Assembly: GCA_946221975.1 (NCBI GenBank)
Contig: CAMIGT010000087.1
Location: 1-6,296 of the forward strand
From: an uncultured Blastococcus sp.
Lineage (GTDB): Bacteria > Actinomycetota > Actinomycetes > Mycobacteriales > Antricoccaceae
Direction of reading: 5' to 3'
Length of the DNA stretch: 6,296 bases
Part shown: positions 4,901 through 6,296 of the stretch, piece after piece
How the letters are laid out: every line of letters starts with the position of its first letter
How positions within the stretch are numbered: position 1 is the first letter of the stretch
Notes under the pieces: model-generated
The model's database searches: none
What the model saw: the letters and a program-made list of their open reading frames with translations, nothing else
Told to the model about the DNA's origin: nothing
Program-made: the position numbers and the translations under genes

Positions 4901-6296
4901 TCAGCGCTCGCGGAGCTTGAACTTCTGGACCTTGCCGGTCGCGTTGCGTGGCAGCTCGTCGACAACCACTACCGCGCTCGGCTTCTTGTACGACCCGATC
5001 CGGTCCTTCACGAACGCGATGACATCGGCTTCCTCGGGCGGGTCGCCGGCGTCGGTCGGGACGACATACGCCACCGGCGTCTCGACCCACTTCGGGTCGG
5101 GTCGTCCGACGACGGCAACCTCGCGCACCTTCGGGTGCGCGTCGATCGCCGCTTCCACCTCAGCGCAGTAGATGTTCTCGCCCCCGGAGATGATCATGTC
5201 CTTGACGCGGTCGACGACCGTGATGAAACCTTCGTCGTCCATCACGCATAGGTCGCCGGAGTGGGACCATCCGCCGCGGAACGCCTCGTCGGTCTCCTGC
5301 GGCTTGTTCCAGTACTCGCGCATGACCGTCGATCCGCGGTAGACGATCTCACCGACCTCGCCCACCGCACATTCGCTCATGTCCGGCCGGACGATCTGCG
5401 TCTCGACGTTGGGCACCGCGGTGCCGACGCTGCCCATCTTGCGGACGGCGTCCTCACCGCGCAGCACGCACGTCACCGAGCTCATCTCGGTCTGCCCGAA
5501 CATGTTGAAGTTGGGTACGCCGGGAAACGCCTCGGCCATCGCCTGCAATGTCGACGGGGGTGCGATCGACGCGCCCCACGAGATACGCCGCAGCGACGCC
5601 GCGCGTTCGGTGATGTTCGGGACCTCGCAGATCGCCTTCCACTGTGTGGGCACGAAGTAGCACGACGTGATGCCTTCGCGTTCGAACGTCGACACCGCGT
5701 CCTCGGCGCTGAAGTCGCCGGATTTCATCAGGACGATCCGCCCGCCGGCGAGAATGTAGAAGAGGATCCCGTTGAGCCCGCCGATGTGAAACAGCGGCAG
5801 CCCCGATAGCCACACTTCGCCTCGGTCCTTGATGCCCTGCACGATCATGCAGTTGTGGCTGTTCATCAGCAGGTTGAAGTGGGTGATGACCGCACCCTTG
5901 GGCCGCCCCGTCGTCCCGGACGTGTACATGATGAACGCCGGATCCTGCTCGGGTACGTCGATCTCCAGCTCGGAGTCATCCTCGGCGAGTACGGACTCAT
6001 AGGCCTCACCCTCGGCACCGTCGGCAGACCCGTCCACAACAATCAGACGCGGATCGCCTGCGGCGTCGGCAATCGCACCACGTGCCGTGTCGAGCAGCGC
6101 CGCCTCGGAGATGAGCACGCGCGAACCACTGTCCTCGATCACGTACGCCGACTCGGCCGCCGTCAGCCGGAAGTTGATGGGTACGGCGATCGCCCCGAGC
6201 CGCATGACCGCGAAGTAGCTCTCGATCACCTCGATCCGGTTGAACATGAGGATGGCGACGCGGTCGCCGCGGCCTACCCCGCGCTCGGCGAGCCCT
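4901..6296 (-). CDS. AMP-forming acyl-CoA synthetase (fatty-acid/aryl-CoA ligase), 5' end outside window
   Basis: The visible 464 residues belong to the ANL adenylate-forming superfamily, which activates a carboxylic acid with ATP and transfers it to CoA. Frame and sequence continue to the right edge (GLAERGVGRGDRVAIL precedes the internal Met at 6247), so roughly 50 N-terminal residues are probably missing. Counting from that Met, the phosphate-binding loop is YTSGTTGRPKG at 108-118, the A5 motif is MFGQTEMS at 249-256, HSGDLCVMDDEGF is at 329-341, the hinge region is DRVKDMIISGGENIY at 346-360, and the C-terminal catalytic lysine lies in RNATGK at 434-439. All key residues are intact. The protein is similar to FadD-like or carnitine/cyclohexanecarboxylate-type CoA ligases; its substrate cannot be assigned. 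It lies 41 nt upstream of the cyclase-family gene on the same strand, suggesting a shared pathway for breakdown of a carboxylic acid. Confidence 0.9.
   Translation of the reverse strand, partial: GLAERGVGRGDRVAILMFNRIEVIESYFAVMRLGAIAVPINFRLTAAESAYVIEDSGSRVLISEAALLDTARGAIADAAGDPRLIVVDGSADGAEGEAYESVLAEDDSELEIDVPEQDPAFIMYTSGTTGRPKGAVITHFNLLMNSHNCMIVQGIKDRGEVWLSGLPLFHIGGLNGILFYILAGGRIVLMKSGDFSAEDAVSTFEREGITSCYFVPTQWKAICEVPNITERAASLRRISWGASIAPPSTLQAMAEAFPGVPNFNMFGQTEMSSVTCVLRGEDAVRKMGSVGTAVPNVETQIVRPDMSECAVGEVGEIVYRGSTVMREYWNKPQETDEAFRGGWSHSGDLCVMDDEGFITVVDRVKDMIISGGENIYCAEVEAAIDAHPKVREVAVVGRPDPKWVETPVAYVVPTDAGDPPEEADVIAFVKDRIGSYKKPSAVVVVDELPRNATGKVQKFKLRER

Noticed and set aside
4860..5090. Upstream extension of the cyclase frame into the ligase gene
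   Set aside because: The extension overlaps the conserved ligase C-terminus and is low-complexity charged sequence. The AAGGAG site before ATG 4859 fixes the start.

Overview
The window is a high-GC chromosomal stretch that looks actinobacterial. Codons are strongly G/C-ending, one gene starts with GTG, and several starts have no Shine-Dalgarno but a TANNNT -10 box 6-7 nt upstream, the layout of leaderless actinobacterial genes. The short Erm-type rRNA methyltransferase resembles the mycobacterial type. A species cannot be assigned from this sequence. I see no tRNA, rRNA, CRISPR array or insertion sequence, and no stretch over 300 bases lacks a gene.

Layout from left to right. (1) On the minus strand, an MFS exporter (543-1751) is followed 16 nt later by an O6-alkylguanine-DNA alkyltransferase-like gene (526 down to the left edge). 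The latter loses family similarity just before its catalytic cysteine motif. (2) Diverging from the MFS gene across only 23 bp is a class I SAM methyltransferase (1775-2476, plus strand). It is followed 13 bp later by a small hypothetical gene (2490-3183) broken by a +1 frameshift at a T5 run. (3) A perfect 19-bp inverted repeat (3170-3213) separates this pair from a convergent Erm-type methyltransferase (3228-3767, minus). The Erm gene has its own putative promoter and a possible overlapping leader ORF. (4) Upstream of it on the minus strand are a cyclase-family hydrolase gene (3846-4859) split by one in-frame TAG, and an acyl-CoA synthetase (4901 to the right edge). These two form a likely catabolic operon transcribed leftward.

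Functionally the window is a set of small accessory units: a transporter with an alkylation-repair gene, a methyltransferase with a hypothetical protein, a ribosomal-target resistance methylase, and a ligase/cyclase pair for an unknown acid substrate. I do not find a convincing new multi-gene system. The points most worth checking are the interrupted or abnormal genes (alkyltransferase, hypothetical protein, cyclase), the overlapping back-to-back leaderless promoters, the perfect hairpin overlapping a stop codon, and the possible leaderless leader peptide of the erm gene. The abnormal genes could reflect local gene decay or, for the frameshift and the left edge, sequencing or assembly error.
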